This document shows positions 51,546-52,142 of a stretch of 52,142 nt of DNA, in pieces. Source of the stretch: Verrucomicrobiales bacterium (GTDB lineage Bacteria; Verrucomicrobiota; Verrucomicrobiia; Verrucomicrobiales; V1-33). The translations under genes were made by a program, and so were the position numbers. Below the pieces are notes generated by a model. The model had not been told where the DNA came from and ran no database searches. It saw only the letters and a program-made list of their open reading frames with translations. Where the stretch lies: NCBI GenBank assembly GCA_947460575.1, contig CANHIJ010000011.1, forward strand, positions 1 through 52,142, given 5' to 3'. How positions within the stretch are numbered: the stretch's first letter is position 1; every line of letters begins with the position of its first letter.

Positions 51546-52142
51546 GCTGGGCGCGGCTGCAGCAGAAAGCCCGAAAACTGAAAGCGTCGGCCCCGCAGCC
51601 ACCCCGGCTCATCCACCTGGCTTTCAAATTCCCCCGCCACCCGAAAATACCGCTCCAGCATCACCCGAAACAAATCCCGATCAAAAAACCAAAAGGGACC
51701 CTCCGCCAGATAGGGAACCGAAGGAACCTTTTGTCGAGCCACCCAATGCCTTCCCTCGCCCTCCAACTGCGTGATCCGATCAGCAAAAACCCACGCCGCC
51801 CGCAGCGCCGCCACCTCCGCCAGAAAACCCTCCGGATCCGGCAATTGGCTAATCACCCCCGACGCGCAAACGATATCCGGCCCCCCCCAGCAAGCCACCG
51901 CCTCCTCCATCCCCTCAAAAAAGCGCACCTGCGGATCCTTAACCACCTCGCGCGCCCGCCGCACGACCTCCCCCTGCTCCACCACCGCCCACCGCACCTC
52001 CGGAAATGCCGCCAGCCACGCCCGGTGCTGAAAATAGACACTCCCAAACCCACCCCCAAAATCCAACACCGTCAGCCGCCGCGCCCCCGCCGCTTGCAGC
52101 GCCCCGCAAGCCGTCAACAAGGGCCAGTCCAAACGCCCCGCC
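51542..52142 (-). CDS. Methyltransferase, partial at window edge (TIGR04325-like)
   Basis: The reading frame is open to the right edge of the window, so the N-terminus is missing. The visible ~196-200 residues include the SAM-binding loop VLDFGGGFGSVYF, then VVEQGEVVRRARE, FFEGMEEAVA and ASGVISQLPDPEGFL, which match the TIGR04325-type putative methyltransferase family in polysaccharide loci. Its stop codon overlaps the start codon of the next gene, indicating one operon. Full size and start unknown. A TTG at 52132 could be a start but the frame continues upstream without a stop. Confidence 0.7.
   Translation of the reverse strand, partial: AGRLDWPLLTACGALQAAGARRLTVLDFGGGFGSVYFQHRAWLAAFPEVRWAVVEQGEVVRRAREVVKDPQVRFFEGMEEAVACWGGPDIVCASGVISQLPDPEGFLAEVAALRAAWVFADRITQLEGEGRHWVARQKVPSVPYLAEGPFWFFDRDLFRVMLERYFRVAGEFESQVDEPGWLRGRRFQFSGFLLQPRPA

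Overview
The window is a GC-rich chromosomal segment that most likely comes from a member of the Verrucomicrobiota or a close PVC relative. The evidence is the family mix: a PVC-type membrane-bound dehydrogenase with a C-terminal haem c, a PSD1/planctomycete-cytochrome protein next to a DUF1501 protein, a BNR-4 protein, large LamG/Ig/malectin surface proteins, tandem amidohydrolases and a NagB/PIG-L fusion. Genus and order cannot be fixed from sequence alone. No rRNA, tRNA, transposase, integrase or CRISPR array was seen. The + strand looks C-rich over most of the window whatever the gene orientation, so + strand genes favour NNC codons and - strand genes favour NNG.

Layout. 1-7015: a promoter-proximal repeat cluster, a large secreted LamG/Ig/malectin protein, and two translationally coupled amidohydrolase genes (three amidohydrolase folds, only one with a standard HxH). 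7016-8236: a 1.2-kb non-coding island full of small hairpins, a 14-bp minisatellite, and two ~95-bp direct repeats. 8237-12702: PVC cytochrome/dehydrogenase, a winged-helix regulator and a divergent SbtA-type bicarbonate transporter. 12759-18340: a three-gene - strand operon (BNR-4, PSD1/DUF1549/DUF1553 cytochrome, DUF1501), which resembles planctomycete/verrucomicrobial catabolic loci. 18475-22575: diacylglycerol kinase, gluconokinase, NagB-PIG-L fusion, Lon-N domain protein and bifunctional-nuclease-domain protein. 22644-26652: System II cytochrome c maturation (CcsA and ResB) with a lipoprotein; it could mature the c-type cytochromes encoded upstream. 26772-29323: an MsbA-like ABC exporter with an unusual extra domain, and a small coupled protein.

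29472-41884: rpoN preceded by a sigma-54-like promoter, then a compact type II secretion / type IV pilus-like cluster (G, H, I, J, K, L-like, M-like, a C/P-like protein, D, E, F). The genes abut or overlap, often as ATGA. No prepilin peptidase gene lies in the window. 41934-52142: an exopolysaccharide or surface-glycan locus with GT2 glycosyltransferases, a GMC oxidoreductase, a GNAT/FemAB-like transferase, a UDP-galactopyranose-mutase-like flavoprotein, a Wzx-like flippase, a DxD glycosyltransferase-like protein and a partial methyltransferase that runs off the right edge.

The parts most worth a second look are the hairpin island at 7.3-8.2 kb, the sigma-54-like promoter in front of rpoN and the secretion cluster, the substituted metal site in the NagB-PIG-L fusion, the ABC exporter insertion, and an apparent excess of CTAAC/CTAGC words inside genes. 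All family names come from motif recognition by eye; no database search was run.
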